Shown one piece after another: positions 1 through 8,719 of a stretch of 64,000 bases of DNA. The translations under genes were made by a program, and so were the position numbers. The stretch's first letter is position 1; every line of letters starts with the position of its first letter. Source of the stretch: Pseudarthrobacter siccitolerans (GTDB lineage Bacteria; Actinomycetota; Actinomycetes; Actinomycetales; Micrococcaceae); the NCBI RefSeq assembly GCF_030823375.1, contig NZ_JAUSXB010000001.1, forward strand, positions 4,092,001 through 4,156,000, in the 5' to 3' direction. The notes beneath the pieces were generated by a model. The model was given only the letters and a program-made list of their open reading frames with translations. It was not told the origin of the DNA and searched no databases.

Positions 1-1
1 G

Positions 2-1108
2 CGCTGGAATGCGCTCTCACGCCAGCAACAGTGGGCCTTCCTGATCGTTGTTGTGGTGCTGGCCTACTTGTTGCCCTTGTTGAACCCGCCCATCATCACC
101 ACAGAGCCCGGCAATAACTTTGCCTTGGCTTGCTTTGACATGGCCCGCTTCGCGCTGGTGGCTGTTGGACTCAACGTGGTGGTTGGGTACGCGGGCCTGC
201 TGGACCTGGGTTATGTGGCCTTCTTTGCTGTGGGTTCCTACTGCGCGGCGATGCTCACCAGCCCTGACTCGCCTTTCCTGCACATTCCGTACCTGTGGAC
301 CATTCCGGTGGCCATGGCTGTGACAATGTTTTTCGGCGTGGTGCTCGGCGTGCCCACGCTTCGGCTGCGCGGCGACTACCTTGCCATCGTGACCCTCGGG
401 TTCGGCGAAATTGTGCGCATTCTTGCCACGATCATTCCTGCGATGAAGGGCCAGGTGGGTTTCCAGAACGTGGGCCACCCGCCAGGGACGGCAGCGGACG
501 GGGCTCCCATCTTTTCCAATTCCAACGGTGTGCCCTGGTACTGGTTGACCCTGACCATCATCATCATCATTACGCTCCTGGTGGGCAACCTCGAACGCAG
601 CCGGGTGGGGCGGGCTTGGATTGCCATCCGGGAGGACGAGGACGCGGCTGAAATAATGGGCGTGCCAACCTTCAAATACAAGGTCTGGGCCTTCGCCATC
701 GGCGCTGCGGTAGGCGGCCTTTCCGGCGCGCTGTTTGCCGGCCAGGTCGGGTTCGTCAACAACCAGAAATTCGATGTCACGACATCCATCCTCTTCCTGG
801 CTGCCGTTGTGCTGGGCGGAGCGGGCAACAAGGTGGGCGCCATCCTGGGCGGGGCCCTGGTGAGCTATATTCCCTTGAGGTTCACGGCCATCGCAGAGTA
901 CAAGTACCTGATCTTCGGTATCGCCCTGGTACTCATCATGATCTTCCGCTCGCAGGGGCTGCTCCCGGCCCGTCAGCGGCTGCTCGCCTACGGCCGGACC
1001 GCCTTTAACAAGGCTTCCGGCAGGGACGGCAAGGAGCCGACGGCGCCCGGTAGCGGGCCTTCCGCTACCGGGACACCCACGGGCGGCCAGAGAGGAGCGG
1101 AAGCATGA
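2..1108 (+). CDS. livM: Branched-chain amino-acid ABC transporter permease LivM (5' end cut by window)
   Basis: Integral membrane permease of a high-affinity leucine/isoleucine/valine uptake system; it pairs with LivH and is driven by LivG and LivF. The reading frame is open to the window edge (codons from base 2 encode RWNALSRQQQWAFL before the first GTG at 53), so the true start lies outside. Hydrophobic segments run through most of the protein. The LivM-type cytoplasmic loop with E-x-x-x-G features is visible as FGEIVR around residue 140 and VGRAWIAIREDEDAAEIMG near residue 215. The C-terminus is a polar glycine/proline-rich tail. The stop overlaps the livG start by 4 bp (ATGA), so the genes are translationally coupled. 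Family assignment is secure; substrate preference is inferred from the family. Confidence 0.93.
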   Translation, partial: RWNALSRQQQWAFLIVVVVLAYLLPLLNPPIITTEPGNNFALACFDMARFALVAVGLNVVVGYAGLLDLGYVAFFAVGSYCAAMLTSPDSPFLHIPYLWTIPVAMAVTMFFGVVLGVPTLRLRGDYLAIVTLGFGEIVRILATIIPAMKGQVGFQNVGHPPGTAADGAPIFSNSNGVPWYWLTLTIIIIITLLVGNLERSRVGRAWIAIREDEDAAEIMGVPTFKYKVWAFAIGAAVGGLSGALFAGQVGFVNNQKFDVTTSILFLAAVVLGGAGNKVGAILGGALVSYIPLRFTAIAEYKYLIFGIALVLIMIFRSQGLLPARQRLLAYGRTAFNKASGRDGKEPTAPGSGPSATGTPTGGQRGAEA

Positions 1109-2052
1109 GCGCGGAAAAGGCGGCCACCGGTTCCAGTGCAGTCCCGGAACCTGCTGACGTGGACCCGTCGGTTGCCGTAGCCCCAGGGATGGATATTGAG
1201 GCCCTGGCAGAGGCAGGGGTGGACCAGGACCTGGCGGAGAAGGTTGCCCCGGACCGCGACATCGCAGTGGAGGTGGGGGATAACATTGTTGAGGTTCAAA
1301 ACCTGACCATCAAGTTCGGTGGCCTGGTGGCGCTGGATAACATCAGCTTCAACATCAAACGAGGAGAGATCCTCGGACTCATCGGTCCGAATGGGGCCGG
1401 CAAGACCACCTGCTTCAATGCCATGACGGGTGTCTACAAGCCCACCAGCGGAAAGGTGCTGCTTGAAGGACAGGCCCTGAATGGCCTTAAGCAACACAGA
1501 ATCACACGGCTGGGCCTCTCACGGACCTTCCAGAACATCAGGCTGTTCGGTGAGATGACGGCGCTGGAAAACGTGGTGGTGGGCCTGGACGCCCGGCACC
1601 GGACCAGTGTTGGCGGAGCGTTGCTGCGCCTGCCAACCCACACCAGGGAGGAAAAGTCGGCCATCGAACGGGGGATGGCGCTCCTGGACTTCGTCGGCAT
1701 TGCCGACCACGCCCACTTCCTCTCCCGCCACCTGCCTTACGGTTACCAGCGCAGGCTCGAAATCGCGAGGGCGCTGGCCACGGATCCGAAGGTGTTGTGC
1801 CTGGACGAACCGGCAGCAGGGTTCAACCCGGCGGAAAAAGAAGAACTGATGGCGCTCATCCGGACCATCAGGGACGAGGGATATACAGTTCTCCTGATTG
1901 AACATGACATGAAGTTGGTCATGGGAGTGACGGACCGGATCGTTGTCCTGGAATTCGGCAAGAAAATCGCTGACGGATTGCCGCACGAAATCCGCGAAGA
2001 CCCGCGAGTGATTGCGGCTTACTTGGGAGAGCCTGAAGATGACCTTGCTTGA
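1105..2052 (+). CDS. livG: Branched-chain amino-acid ABC transporter ATPase LivG
   Basis: First of the two ATPase subunits of the Liv transporter. Walker [10 protein letters not shown], a signature region [17 protein letters not shown], Walker [14 protein letters not shown] and the family's C-terminal [11 protein letters not shown] are all visible. LivG proteins normally have about 255 residues; this one has 315 because of an acidic, Ala/Val-rich N-terminal extension of about 55 residues before [14 protein letters not shown]. The extension looks unstructured and could reflect a start chosen too far upstream. However, the ATGA overlap with livM (1105-1108) supports this start, and no strong ribosome-binding site was found next to the ATPase core. 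Co-transcribed with livM and livF. Confidence 0.92.
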   Translation: MSAEKAATGSSAVPEPADVDPSVAVAPGMDIEALAEAGVDQDLAEKVAPDRDIAVEVGDNIVEVQNLTIKFGGLVALDNISFNIKRGEILGLIGPNGAGKTTCFNAMTGVYKPTSGKVLLEGQALNGLKQHRITRLGLSRTFQNIRLFGEMTALENVVVGLDARHRTSVGGALLRLPTHTREEKSAIERGMALLDFVGIADHAHFLSRHLPYGYQRRLEIARALATDPKVLCLDEPAAGFNPAEKEELMALIRTIRDEGYTVLLIEHDMKLVMGVTDRIVVLEFGKKIADGLPHEIREDPRVIAAYLGEPEDDLA

Positions 2053-2752
2053 AGTCGAAGGTGTTTCGGTCTACTACGGACGGATCCGGGCGATCCGGGA
2101 GATGTCCTTTACGGTCAATGAAGGCGAGGTGGTGGCACTCATTGGCGCCAACGGTGCCGGCAAGACCACCACCATGCGGACCATCTCCGGCCTGCTCAAC
2201 TGTGCCGGCGGGAAGATCAAATTCGCCGGTGAGGACATCACGAAAATGAAAGCCCACCTCCGGGTGGTGCAGGGAATCTCGCAGGCCCCCGAAGGGCGCG
2301 GCATCTTTCCCGGCATGACGGTCAGGGAGAACCTGGACATGGGAACGTTCGGCCGGAAGGACAGGAGCGGGGTCTCCAAGGACCTGGACCGCGTGTTTGA
2401 TCTGTTCCCCCGATTGAAAGAGCGGGAAAAGCAGCTCGGCGGCACCATGTCCGGCGGTGAGCAGCAGATGCTGGCCATCGGCAGGGCATTGATGTCCAGC
2501 CCCAAGCTACTGCTGCTGGATGAACCCTCCATGGGGCTGGCCCCGCAATTCATCCGCCAGATCTTCAAAATCATCAGGGAAATCAACAACCAGGGCACCA
2601 CTGTCCTGATGGTGGAGCAGAACGCAAACCAGGCCCTTGCCGGCGCGCATCGTGCATTCGTTTTGGAGACAGGGCAGATCACGCATAGCGGGACGGGCAA
2701 GGAGCTCCTGGCAAATCCTTCCGTCAAGGAGGCCTACCTGGGCGTCGGTTAG
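2039..2752 (+). CDS. livF: Branched-chain amino-acid ABC transporter ATPase LivF
   Basis: Second ATPase of the Liv transporter, 237 residues, the usual length. It shows Walker A GANGAGKTTT, the Liv-specific QAPEGRGIFPGMTVRENL, signature MSGGEQQMLAIGRAL and Walker B LLLLDEPSMGLAP, and ends with KEAYLGVG. The ATG at 2039 lies inside the last codons of livG (14-bp overlap) with GGAGAG just upstream, typical of translational coupling; the frame stays open slightly further upstream but without a ribosome-binding site. Last gene of the operon in this window. No convincing terminator follows; the next gene lies 137 bp downstream on the same strand. Confidence 0.94.
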   Translation: MTLLEVEGVSVYYGRIRAIREMSFTVNEGEVVALIGANGAGKTTTMRTISGLLNCAGGKIKFAGEDITKMKAHLRVVQGISQAPEGRGIFPGMTVRENLDMGTFGRKDRSGVSKDLDRVFDLFPRLKEREKQLGGTMSGGEQQMLAIGRALMSSPKLLLLDEPSMGLAPQFIRQIFKIIREINNQGTTVLMVEQNANQALAGAHRAFVLETGQITHSGTGKELLANPSVKEAYLGVG

Positions 2753-2841
2753 GGGGAGCAGCTGCCGCGCCGGTCACGGTTGGGTTGCACCAGAGCAGTA
2801 GCGGGAACTTTTAGCGGTGCCCCCACGTGAAAATTGGTAGC

Positions 2842-2859
2842 GTGAACCTAGGAGTTCAC
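2842..2859. promoter_or_regulatory. Inverted repeat upstream of the Bax-inhibitor-like gene
   Basis: GTGAAC-CTAGGA-GTTCAC is a perfect 6-bp inverted repeat with a 6-bp spacer, 30 bp before the start codon at 2890. TAGCGT at 2837-2842 directly abuts it and could be a -10 element. It may be an operator or a leader hairpin; there is no evidence for which factor, if any, binds. Confidence 0.3.
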
Positions 2860-2889
2860 AACTCACCCATCAAATGGAGGAATCCCGCA

Positions 2890-3801
2890 ATGGCACTTGG
2901 CGGCAACCCGATCTTTAACGGAAAGAGCTTCCGTGGAGCCACCCAGGCACCGCCTGTCCCGCAGGCGCCTTACGGCCGGGCTCCTTATGGCCAGGCTCCC
3001 TACGGCCAGGCGCCTTACGGGCAGCAGCCGTATGGCCAGGCTCCGTACGGCCAGCAGGGCTACGGGCAGCGGCCCATGACCGACGAACAGCTGCAGCAGA
3101 TGTACAACCAGCCTGCAGCAGGCCCGGCGGACACCGGCCGGATGACGTTCGACGACGTCATTGTCAAGACCGCACTCTGCCTCGGTGCCGTCATCGTAGG
3201 CGCGGCCGTCACGCTCACCGTCGGCCTGGGCCTCGCCTCGCTGCTGATGATTGTCGGTGCCCTGGGCGGCTTCGTTCTGGCCCTGGTCAACACGTTCAAG
3301 AAGCAGCCCTCACCGGCGCTCATCCTTGCCTACGCCGGACTGGAAGGCCTCTTCCTCGGCGGCCTGACCCGCATCCTGGACACCCAGTACCCGGGTGTCG
3401 GCCTGCAGGCAGTGGTAGGTACTCTCTCCGTGTTTGCAGTGACGCTGCTGCTGTTCAAGAGCGGCAAGGTCCGGGCCACGCCCAAGGCCATGCGCTTCTT
3501 TATGATCGCGATCGCGGGTTACGCCCTGTTCTCGCTGGTCAACCTGGTCATGATGCTTACCGGAGTAACCCAGGAGCCGTTCGGCCTGCGCAGCGGCATC
3601 GTTGGCGTCCTCATCGGCGTCTTCGCCATCGGCCTGGCCGCGTTCTCCCTGATCATGGACTTCACCAGCATCGAGGCCGGCGTCCGCAGCGGAGCCCCGC
3701 AGCGGTTCTCCTGGACGGCCGCCTTCGGCCTCACCGTCACCCTCGTCTGGCTGTACGTGGAAATCATCCGCCTGCTGGCCATCCTGCGCGGGGACGACTG
3801 A
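2890..3801 (+). CDS. Bax inhibitor-1/YccA family membrane protein
   Basis: Multi-pass membrane protein of the Bax inhibitor-1 (YccA/TMBIM) superfamily, 303 residues. The first ~90 residues are a hydrophilic Pro/Tyr/Gly/Gln-rich tail with tandem APYGQ-type repeats. About seven hydrophobic segments follow (from around residue 95), and the C-terminus contains a conserved acidic stretch (MDFTSIEAGV) typical of the family. The ATG at 2890 is chosen because GGAGG sits 9 bp upstream (2876-2880); a GTG at 2827 in the same frame lacks one. In bacteria these proteins have been linked to membrane-protease control or ion leak, but the function here is unknown. Convergent with galK across a strong bidirectional terminator. 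Confidence 0.85.
   Translation: MALGGNPIFNGKSFRGATQAPPVPQAPYGRAPYGQAPYGQAPYGQQPYGQAPYGQQGYGQRPMTDEQLQQMYNQPAAGPADTGRMTFDDVIVKTALCLGAVIVGAAVTLTVGLGLASLLMIVGALGGFVLALVNTFKKQPSPALILAYAGLEGLFLGGLTRILDTQYPGVGLQAVVGTLSVFAVTLLLFKSGKVRATPKAMRFFMIAIAGYALFSLVNLVMMLTGVTQEPFGLRSGIVGVLIGVFAIGLAAFSLIMDFTSIEAGVRSGAPQRFSWTAAFGLTVTLVWLYVEIIRLLAILRGDD
2965..3069 (+). repeat. In-frame tandem repeat encoding APYGQ-like pentapeptides
   Basis: Seven degenerate 15-bp units (gcg/gct ccn tay ggn cag/cgg) encode APYGR, APYGQ (several copies), QPYGQ and QGYGQ in the N-terminal cytoplasmic tail of the Bax-inhibitor-like protein. Codons vary between units, so the array is not a recent perfect expansion, but copy number may still vary between strains. 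Confidence 0.8.
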
Positions 3802-3848
3802 CCGCAGAACTGCATACCGCCGTCGCACGCCCTAACGGGCAACTGCGA

Positions 3849-3891
3849 AAACGACTGTGGGCCCCACCGCAAGGTGGGCCCACAGTCGTTT
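3849..3891. terminator. Bidirectional terminator between the convergent Bax-inhibitor-like gene and galK
   Basis: Near-perfect 19-bp inverted repeat (arms AAACGACTGTGGGCC(C)CACC and its complement, one bulged C, loop GCAA) flanked by A and T residues on both sides. It lies in the 96-bp gap between the two convergent stop codons. Confidence 0.88.
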
Positions 3892-3897
3892 AGCGAT

Positions 3898-5085
3898 CTA
3901 AGCGATACGCATGGCGCCGGCCGCCGGCGTCACGGTGAAGATGTCCGGTGCGGTGAAACCGGCGCCGGCAAAAGCTTTGACGACGGCGTCACGCACCTTT
4001 TGCTCGACGTTGACCGGCGTGAGGGCGATGGCGGCGCCACCGAAACCGCCACCGGTCATGCGGGCGCCGATGGCACCATTGGCGCGGGACGTGTCCACGG
4101 CAAGATCCAGTTCCGGGCAGGAAATTTCAAAGTCGTCGCGCATCGAGACGTGGCTTGCGTCCAACAGGGCGCCGATCGAGGCAGGCCCATCGGCCGCGAG
4201 GTATTCCACGGTCTGGAGGACCCGGTCGTTCTCTGTGACCACATGGCGGACCCGGCGGAACGTCACTTCGTCCAGGAGGCCGGCGGCCTCCTCAAGGTCA
4301 CCCACCTGGACGTCCCGCAGGGCCTTGACTCCGAGGACCTCGGCGCCCAGTTCACACGAGGCACGCCGGGACGCGTAACCGCCGTCGGCATGGGAGTGCG
4401 AGACCTTGGTGTCGATCACCAGCATCACCAGGTCCGCCGGTTCCGTTTCGAAGGGAACCAGGCTGACATCCTGGTTCCGGCAATCCAGGAATACGGCGTG
4501 GCCTTTTGAACCGCGCAACGATGCTGACTGGTCCATAATTCCGGTGGGGGCGCCCACGAAGTCGTTCTCAGCCAGCTGCGTAGCCAGGACCATTTCCTCC
4601 GCCTTCAGCCCGGCGCCCGTCAGATCGTTTAGTGCCGAGATGACCGCGCACTCGATGGCATGCGACGAGGAGAGCCCTGCCCCGAGTGGAACACTTGATT
4701 CCAGCAGCAGGTCGATGCCGGGAACGTCGATACCCCGCTGGCGCAGAGCCCACATGACTCCCAAGGGGTACTTAGTCCAGCCTTTGGCCGAGCCCGGCTC
4801 CAGGGAATCCAGCGAAGTGGTCACTACGCCCTGGTCCCCGTAGGTGGAAAGCAGCCGCACCGTGGAATCGCCCCGGACCCCTACGGCCACCCGGGCAGTC
4901 CGGTCAATGGCGAACGGCAGCACAAATCCCTCGTTGTAGTCGGTGTGCTCGCCGATCAGGTTGACCCGGCCCGGCGCCTGCCAGATCCCGGCAGGAACGC
5001 TGCCGAACTCCCGGCTGAACCGGGCGGCGAGATCCTCGGTACCGGCCGGTCCGGGGGTGGTAAAGGAATCGGGAACGGCGCTCAC
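3898..5085 (-). CDS. galK: Galactokinase
   Basis: Phosphorylates alpha-D-galactose with ATP to galactose-1-phosphate, the first committed Leloir step; cytoplasmic. 395 residues, a normal length. GHMP-kinase hallmarks are the galactokinase signature GRVNLIGEHTDYNEG (about residues 39-53), the phosphate loop PLGAGLSSSHAIE (133-145; His stands where Ala is usual in the GLSSSA motif), and a C-terminal RMTGGGFGG motif. The ATG overlaps the galT stop by 4 bp (5082-5085), so galT-galK form one operon read leftward. The operon ends at the terminator at 3849-3891. Confidence 0.96.
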   Translation of the reverse strand: MSAVPDSFTTPGPAGTEDLAARFSREFGSVPAGIWQAPGRVNLIGEHTDYNEGFVLPFAIDRTARVAVGVRGDSTVRLLSTYGDQGVVTTSLDSLEPGSAKGWTKYPLGVMWALRQRGIDVPGIDLLLESSVPLGAGLSSSHAIECAVISALNDLTGAGLKAEEMVLATQLAENDFVGAPTGIMDQSASLRGSKGHAVFLDCRNQDVSLVPFETEPADLVMLVIDTKVSHSHADGGYASRRASCELGAEVLGVKALRDVQVGDLEEAAGLLDEVTFRRVRHVVTENDRVLQTVEYLAADGPASIGALLDASHVSMRDDFEISCPELDLAVDTSRANGAIGARMTGGGFGGAAIALTPVNVEQKVRDAVVKAFAGAGFTAPDIFTVTPAAGAMRIA

Positions 5086-6242
5086 GCGGTGGCTCCTTCA
5101 GGAAGGGCTGCCTGAAGGGCAGCGGGGGATGGGGTGGAGGCCGGAACGGTGACGTTGCGCAGCCGCTCGGCCACACTTTCCGGGGTGGTGTCATTGATGA
5201 AGGCACCCATGGCGGCCTCCGACCCGGCGAGGAACTTCAGCTTGTCGGCAGCCCGGCGCGGCGAGGTCAGCTGCAGGTGCAGGTAGCTTGCGGGGCGCAG
5301 CAGTGGGTCCAGGGGTGCCTGGTGCCACGCCGAGATGTACGGCGTGGGGGTGGGGTAGAGGGCGTCTAGGCGTTTGAGCAGGTCCAGGTAGATGTGTGCC
5401 AGTTCGTCCTTTTCCTCCCCGCCGAGCGCCGCCAGGTCCGGGACCTGGCGGTGGGGAACCAGGTGGATTTCGAGGGGCCAGCGGGCAGCGAAAGGGACAT
5501 AGGCGCTGAAGTTCTCGCCCTCCAGGACCATCCGGCTGCCGTCCTCGCGTTCGGAGCGAAGCAGCGAGCCCGTAAGCGTTTCCCTGCCGTCCGCGGCATC
5601 GTAAAACTTGCGGGCCGCCGCACCGAGGACTCCGGCCCGCGGGGTCACATACGGGTACGCATAAATCTGGCCGTGCGGGTGGTGCAGTGTCACGCCGATA
5701 TCCGCGCCGCGGTTTTCAAAGGGAAACACCTGCTTGATGCCCGGCAGTGCGCTCAGGGCCTCGGTGCGCTGTGCCCATGCCTCGATGACAGTGCGGGAAC
5801 GGGCCTCTGTCAGCCCGCTGAAGGACCCGGTGTGGGCAGGCGTGAAGGCCACCACCTCACAGCGCCCATAAGCGGGCACCGTTGTCCCCCAGGCAGCTTC
5901 CGCCGGGACCGTCCCGAGGGCCGGGCCCAGCGACGGGAAGCGGTTCTCGAACACCACCACGTCGTAGTCGTCAGCGGGAATCTCCGAAGGGTTGCTGGCG
6001 GTGGTGGGGCAAATGGGGCACTGGTCCGCCGGCGGCAGGTGCGTGCGGCTCTGGCGGTGCGCAGCAACAGCAACCCACTCACCGGTCAGGGCATCAAAAC
6101 GGGCTTCTCCCGGTTCCCCCCGCGCCGGGAGGCCGCGGTGGTCCGTGGTGGTCTCCGCCGTGCGCGTCTTCGGGGCGTGGGCGTCGTCGAAGTAGATCAA
6201 TTCCCTACCGTCGGAGAGCCTGGTACTGGTGATTCCCGTCAT
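5082..6242 (-). CDS. galT: Galactose-1-phosphate uridylyltransferase
   Basis: Exchanges UMP between UDP-glucose and galactose-1-phosphate through a uridylyl-histidine intermediate. 386 residues. The catalytic H-P-H-G-Q is at residues 188-192 (H190 is the expected nucleophile) and a CPIC zinc pair is at 75-78. The ATG at 6242 has AAAGGA about 6 nt upstream. First gene of the galT-galK operon. galE, the third Leloir enzyme, is not in the window. A divergent aldose-epimerase gene begins 131 bp away. Confidence 0.96.
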   Translation of the reverse strand: MTGITSTRLSDGRELIYFDDAHAPKTRTAETTTDHRGLPARGEPGEARFDALTGEWVAVAAHRQSRTHLPPADQCPICPTTASNPSEIPADDYDVVVFENRFPSLGPALGTVPAEAAWGTTVPAYGRCEVVAFTPAHTGSFSGLTEARSRTVIEAWAQRTEALSALPGIKQVFPFENRGADIGVTLHHPHGQIYAYPYVTPRAGVLGAAARKFYDAADGRETLTGSLLRSEREDGSRMVLEGENFSAYVPFAARWPLEIHLVPHRQVPDLAALGGEEKDELAHIYLDLLKRLDALYPTPTPYISAWHQAPLDPLLRPASYLHLQLTSPRRAADKLKFLAGSEAAMGAFINDTTPESVAERLRNVTVPASTPSPAALQAALPEGATA

Positions 6243-6272
6243 GAATCCGTCCTTTGGTGGTGCAGCAACTTA

Positions 6273-6300
6273 ACAATATTCTGCCACACCCCGCTCAAAA
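6273..6300 (-). promoter_or_regulatory. Probable galTK promoter within an A/T-rich operator-like stretch
   Basis: Read leftward: TTTTGA (complement of 6295-6300), a 16-bp spacer and TATTGT (complement of 6273-6278), about 30 bp before the galT start. Immediately upstream, 6296-6324 is an A-rich tract on the + strand containing GAAACAAACAAAAAG, unlike the GC-rich surroundings. ACAAAC-type repeats resemble sites of DeoR-family sugar regulators; that assignment is an inference. Confidence 0.45.
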
Positions 6301-6373
6301 GAGAATAGAAACAAACAAAAAGTAACACCCGGCTGGAGTGCAGGGACAGGAGTGGGGCTGTACGGTATTGCTC

Positions 6374-7333
6374 ATGAGTTCCGATTCATCCCTTGAAACC
6401 AGCGTTTCTTCAGGCTACCGGGCGTATGCCACGGGCCGGCAGTATGAGCTCCGCCGCGGGGATGCCCTCGCTGTTGTCACCGAGCTGGCTGCCGGGCTCC
6501 GCCTGTACAGCAGGGGAGGAGTGCAGCTGACGGAGACCTACGGCGATGACCAGATTCCGCTTGGCGGCTGCGGCATAACCCTGGCTCCCTGGGCCAACAG
6601 GGTTGAAGACGGACAGTGGTTCCTGGACGGCAGGAAGCAGCAGCTGGACATTACCGAGGTGGCCCGGAACAACGCCAGCCACGGCCTCCTCCGGAACGCC
6701 TCCTATGCGCTGGTCGACGAGTCGCAGCACTCGGTCACGCTTGAGGCCACCATCTTTCCCCAGCACGGCTACCCTTTCCTGGCGCGCCACCGGGTGCAGT
6801 ACCTCCTCGCGGAAGACCTTGGGCTTGTTGTCCGCCAGACGCTCGTTAATGACGCGAAGTCCCCGGCGCCGTTTGTCCTCGGAGCCCACCCGTACCTCCG
6901 GCTTGGTGACACGCCTGTCGAAGATCTGGTGCTGACGGTTTCCGCTGACACTCAACTGCTCGCCGATGAGCGCCTGATCCCGCGCAGCGGTGCTCCGGTC
7001 CAGGGGGATACGGACTTCCGGGCCGGGCTGCACGTTGCGCCGCTGAGCGTGGACGTTGCCTTGACCGGCCTGCAGTTCGAAGGGGGCAAGGCGCGCCACA
7101 CCCTGGCAGCGCGTGACGGCCGTCAGGTCAGCCTCTGGCAGGACGAATCCTGCCAGTTCGTGCACGTCTACCTGAGTACGCAGTACCCCGGCCGGAACCG
7201 TGCGGTGGCAGTCGAACCCATGACGGGGCCGGCGAATGCCTTCAACTCCGGGCACGGCCTCCGCTGGCTGCCGCCCGGGGAATCCTTCACCATGTCGTGG
7301 GGAATCGACTACAGCCCGGGCGCCGCGGGGTAG
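6374..7333 (+). CDS. Aldose 1-epimerase family protein (galactose mutarotase-like)
   Basis: Probably interconverts the anomers of galactose or a related aldohexose and so feeds galactokinase; cytoplasmic. 319 residues from the ATG at 6374. Family landmarks are ASHGLLRN (catalytic His region, about residue 108), GAHPYLRLG (second His) and AVEPMTGPANAFNSG (catalytic Glu). The start is supported by TACGGT at 6361-6366 ending 7 nt before the ATG, a leaderless-type promoter; a GTG at 6338 in frame has neither this nor a ribosome-binding site. Divergent from galTK, which fits shared sugar-responsive control. Exact sugar specificity cannot be read from the sequence. Confidence 0.88.
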   Translation: MSSDSSLETSVSSGYRAYATGRQYELRRGDALAVVTELAAGLRLYSRGGVQLTETYGDDQIPLGGCGITLAPWANRVEDGQWFLDGRKQQLDITEVARNNASHGLLRNASYALVDESQHSVTLEATIFPQHGYPFLARHRVQYLLAEDLGLVVRQTLVNDAKSPAPFVLGAHPYLRLGDTPVEDLVLTVSADTQLLADERLIPRSGAPVQGDTDFRAGLHVAPLSVDVALTGLQFEGGKARHTLAARDGRQVSLWQDESCQFVHVYLSTQYPGRNRAVAVEPMTGPANAFNSGHGLRWLPPGESFTMSWGIDYSPGAAG

Positions 7334-7372
7334 CAGTTTCCCATTCGGCCACGGCTGCGGAAGTATAAGGCT

Positions 7373-8716
7373 ATGACGCCAGCCGAGGATCCCGTTACGC
7401 CCGACCCTCAACCGCCAGTACGGCAACCCGCCGCCCCACTGGCCCAGACAGGTCCGCCGCTGCGGGTCCTGACGGACCGTGAACTGGATAAGGACATTCC
7501 GTACGGGGTGCGCATCGCCGCGTCCTGGGCCTGGCGGCTCGGGCTCATCCTCCTGGTGGGCGGCGCGCTGGTCTGGCTGCTGCGCCAGGTAAGTTTCCTG
7601 ATCATCCCGGTGATGGTCGCCGCGCTCCTCGCCGGCCTCCTCAGCCCCGTGACCTCCTGGCTGCGGCGCCGGGGACTTCCCGGCGGCCTGGCCGTGGCCG
7701 TGACTGTCCTCGGGTTTATCGGACTTATTGCCGGAGCGCTGGCACTGGTGGGCAGGCAGCTCCTCATTGGATTCGGTGAGCTCTGGTCGCAGGCGCTGGA
7801 AGGCGTGAAGCAGGTCCAGGACTGGCTTTCGGCCGGGCCCCTCCACCTGACCGCCGCCCAGATTGACCAGTACGTCAAGGAAGCCACCGATGCCCTGCAG
7901 AACAACAGCAGCAGCATCCTCAGCGGGGCCCTGTCCTTTGGCAGCACCGCCGGCCACTTTGCCGCGGGAATGCTCCTGGCGCTGTTTATCCTGATTTTCT
8001 TCCTCCTCGAAGGCGACCGCATCTGGGCGTTCCTGGTCCGGCTACTGCCTCGAAAGGCCCGGGCCGCGGCGTTCGGCGCAGGCCGCAAGGGCTGGTCCTC
8101 GATGGTCAGTTACGCCCGCATTCAGATGTTCGTCGCAATGGTGGACGCCGTGGGCATTGGTGTTGGCGCCGCCATCATCGGCGTTCCCCTGGCGCTTCCG
8201 CTGGGTGTGCTGGTGTTCCTGGGTTCCTTTATCCCGGTAGTCGGTGCACTGCTGACCGGCATCATTGCTGTGCTGCTGGCTCTTGTTGCCAACGGCCCCG
8301 TCAACGCACTGATCATGCTGGCCATAGTGCTGCTGGTCCAGCAACTGGAAGGCCACATCCTCCAGCCGCTGGTCATGGGCAAAGCCGTTTCGCTCCACCC
8401 GGTGGCGGTGATCCTTTCCGTTGCGGCCGGCTCCTACCTGGCCGGGATCCCCGGCGCCCTGTTCTCGGTGCCCATCCTCGCCGTCTCAAACTCGGCCATT
8501 CGCTACATCGCCGCCAGAACGTGGGAACATGAACAGGTGCTGGCAGCGCCCGGCGGCTCCGTTGCGGCCGGCGTCGGCCCGGACAACACCATTACGCAAG
8601 TTGACCCGCCGGATGCCCTCAGGGACGGTAACGACGCCGCGGCCGGCACAAACGCAGAACATCCCGGCGTCCGTACCAACGACGCGGCGCCGGGGCCGAA
8701 ATCCAGAGGAGATTAG
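7373..8716 (+). CDS. AI-2E family transporter (PerM/UPF0118)
   Basis: 447-residue polytopic membrane protein of the AI-2E exporter/PerM family. A proline-rich cytoplasmic N-terminus (about 55 residues) precedes two closely spaced membrane helices, an amphipathic periplasmic-type domain (about residues 135-190), and then several more helices including the family-conserved LGSFIPVVGALLTG and LEGHILQPLVMGKAVSLHP motifs. A long hydrophilic C-terminal tail follows. Members export small molecules or act as cation/proton antiporters; substrate unknown here. Lies 39 bp after the epimerase gene and 3 bp before ilvA, so it may be co-transcribed with ilvA. Confidence 0.85.
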   Translation: MTPAEDPVTPDPQPPVRQPAAPLAQTGPPLRVLTDRELDKDIPYGVRIAASWAWRLGLILLVGGALVWLLRQVSFLIIPVMVAALLAGLLSPVTSWLRRRGLPGGLAVAVTVLGFIGLIAGALALVGRQLLIGFGELWSQALEGVKQVQDWLSAGPLHLTAAQIDQYVKEATDALQNNSSSILSGALSFGSTAGHFAAGMLLALFILIFFLLEGDRIWAFLVRLLPRKARAAAFGAGRKGWSSMVSYARIQMFVAMVDAVGIGVGAAIIGVPLALPLGVLVFLGSFIPVVGALLTGIIAVLLALVANGPVNALIMLAIVLLVQQLEGHILQPLVMGKAVSLHPVAVILSVAAGSYLAGIPGALFSVPILAVSNSAIRYIAARTWEHEQVLAAPGGSVAAGVGPDNTITQVDPPDALRDGNDAAAGTNAEHPGVRTNDAAPGPKSRGD

Positions 8717-8719
8717 TCC

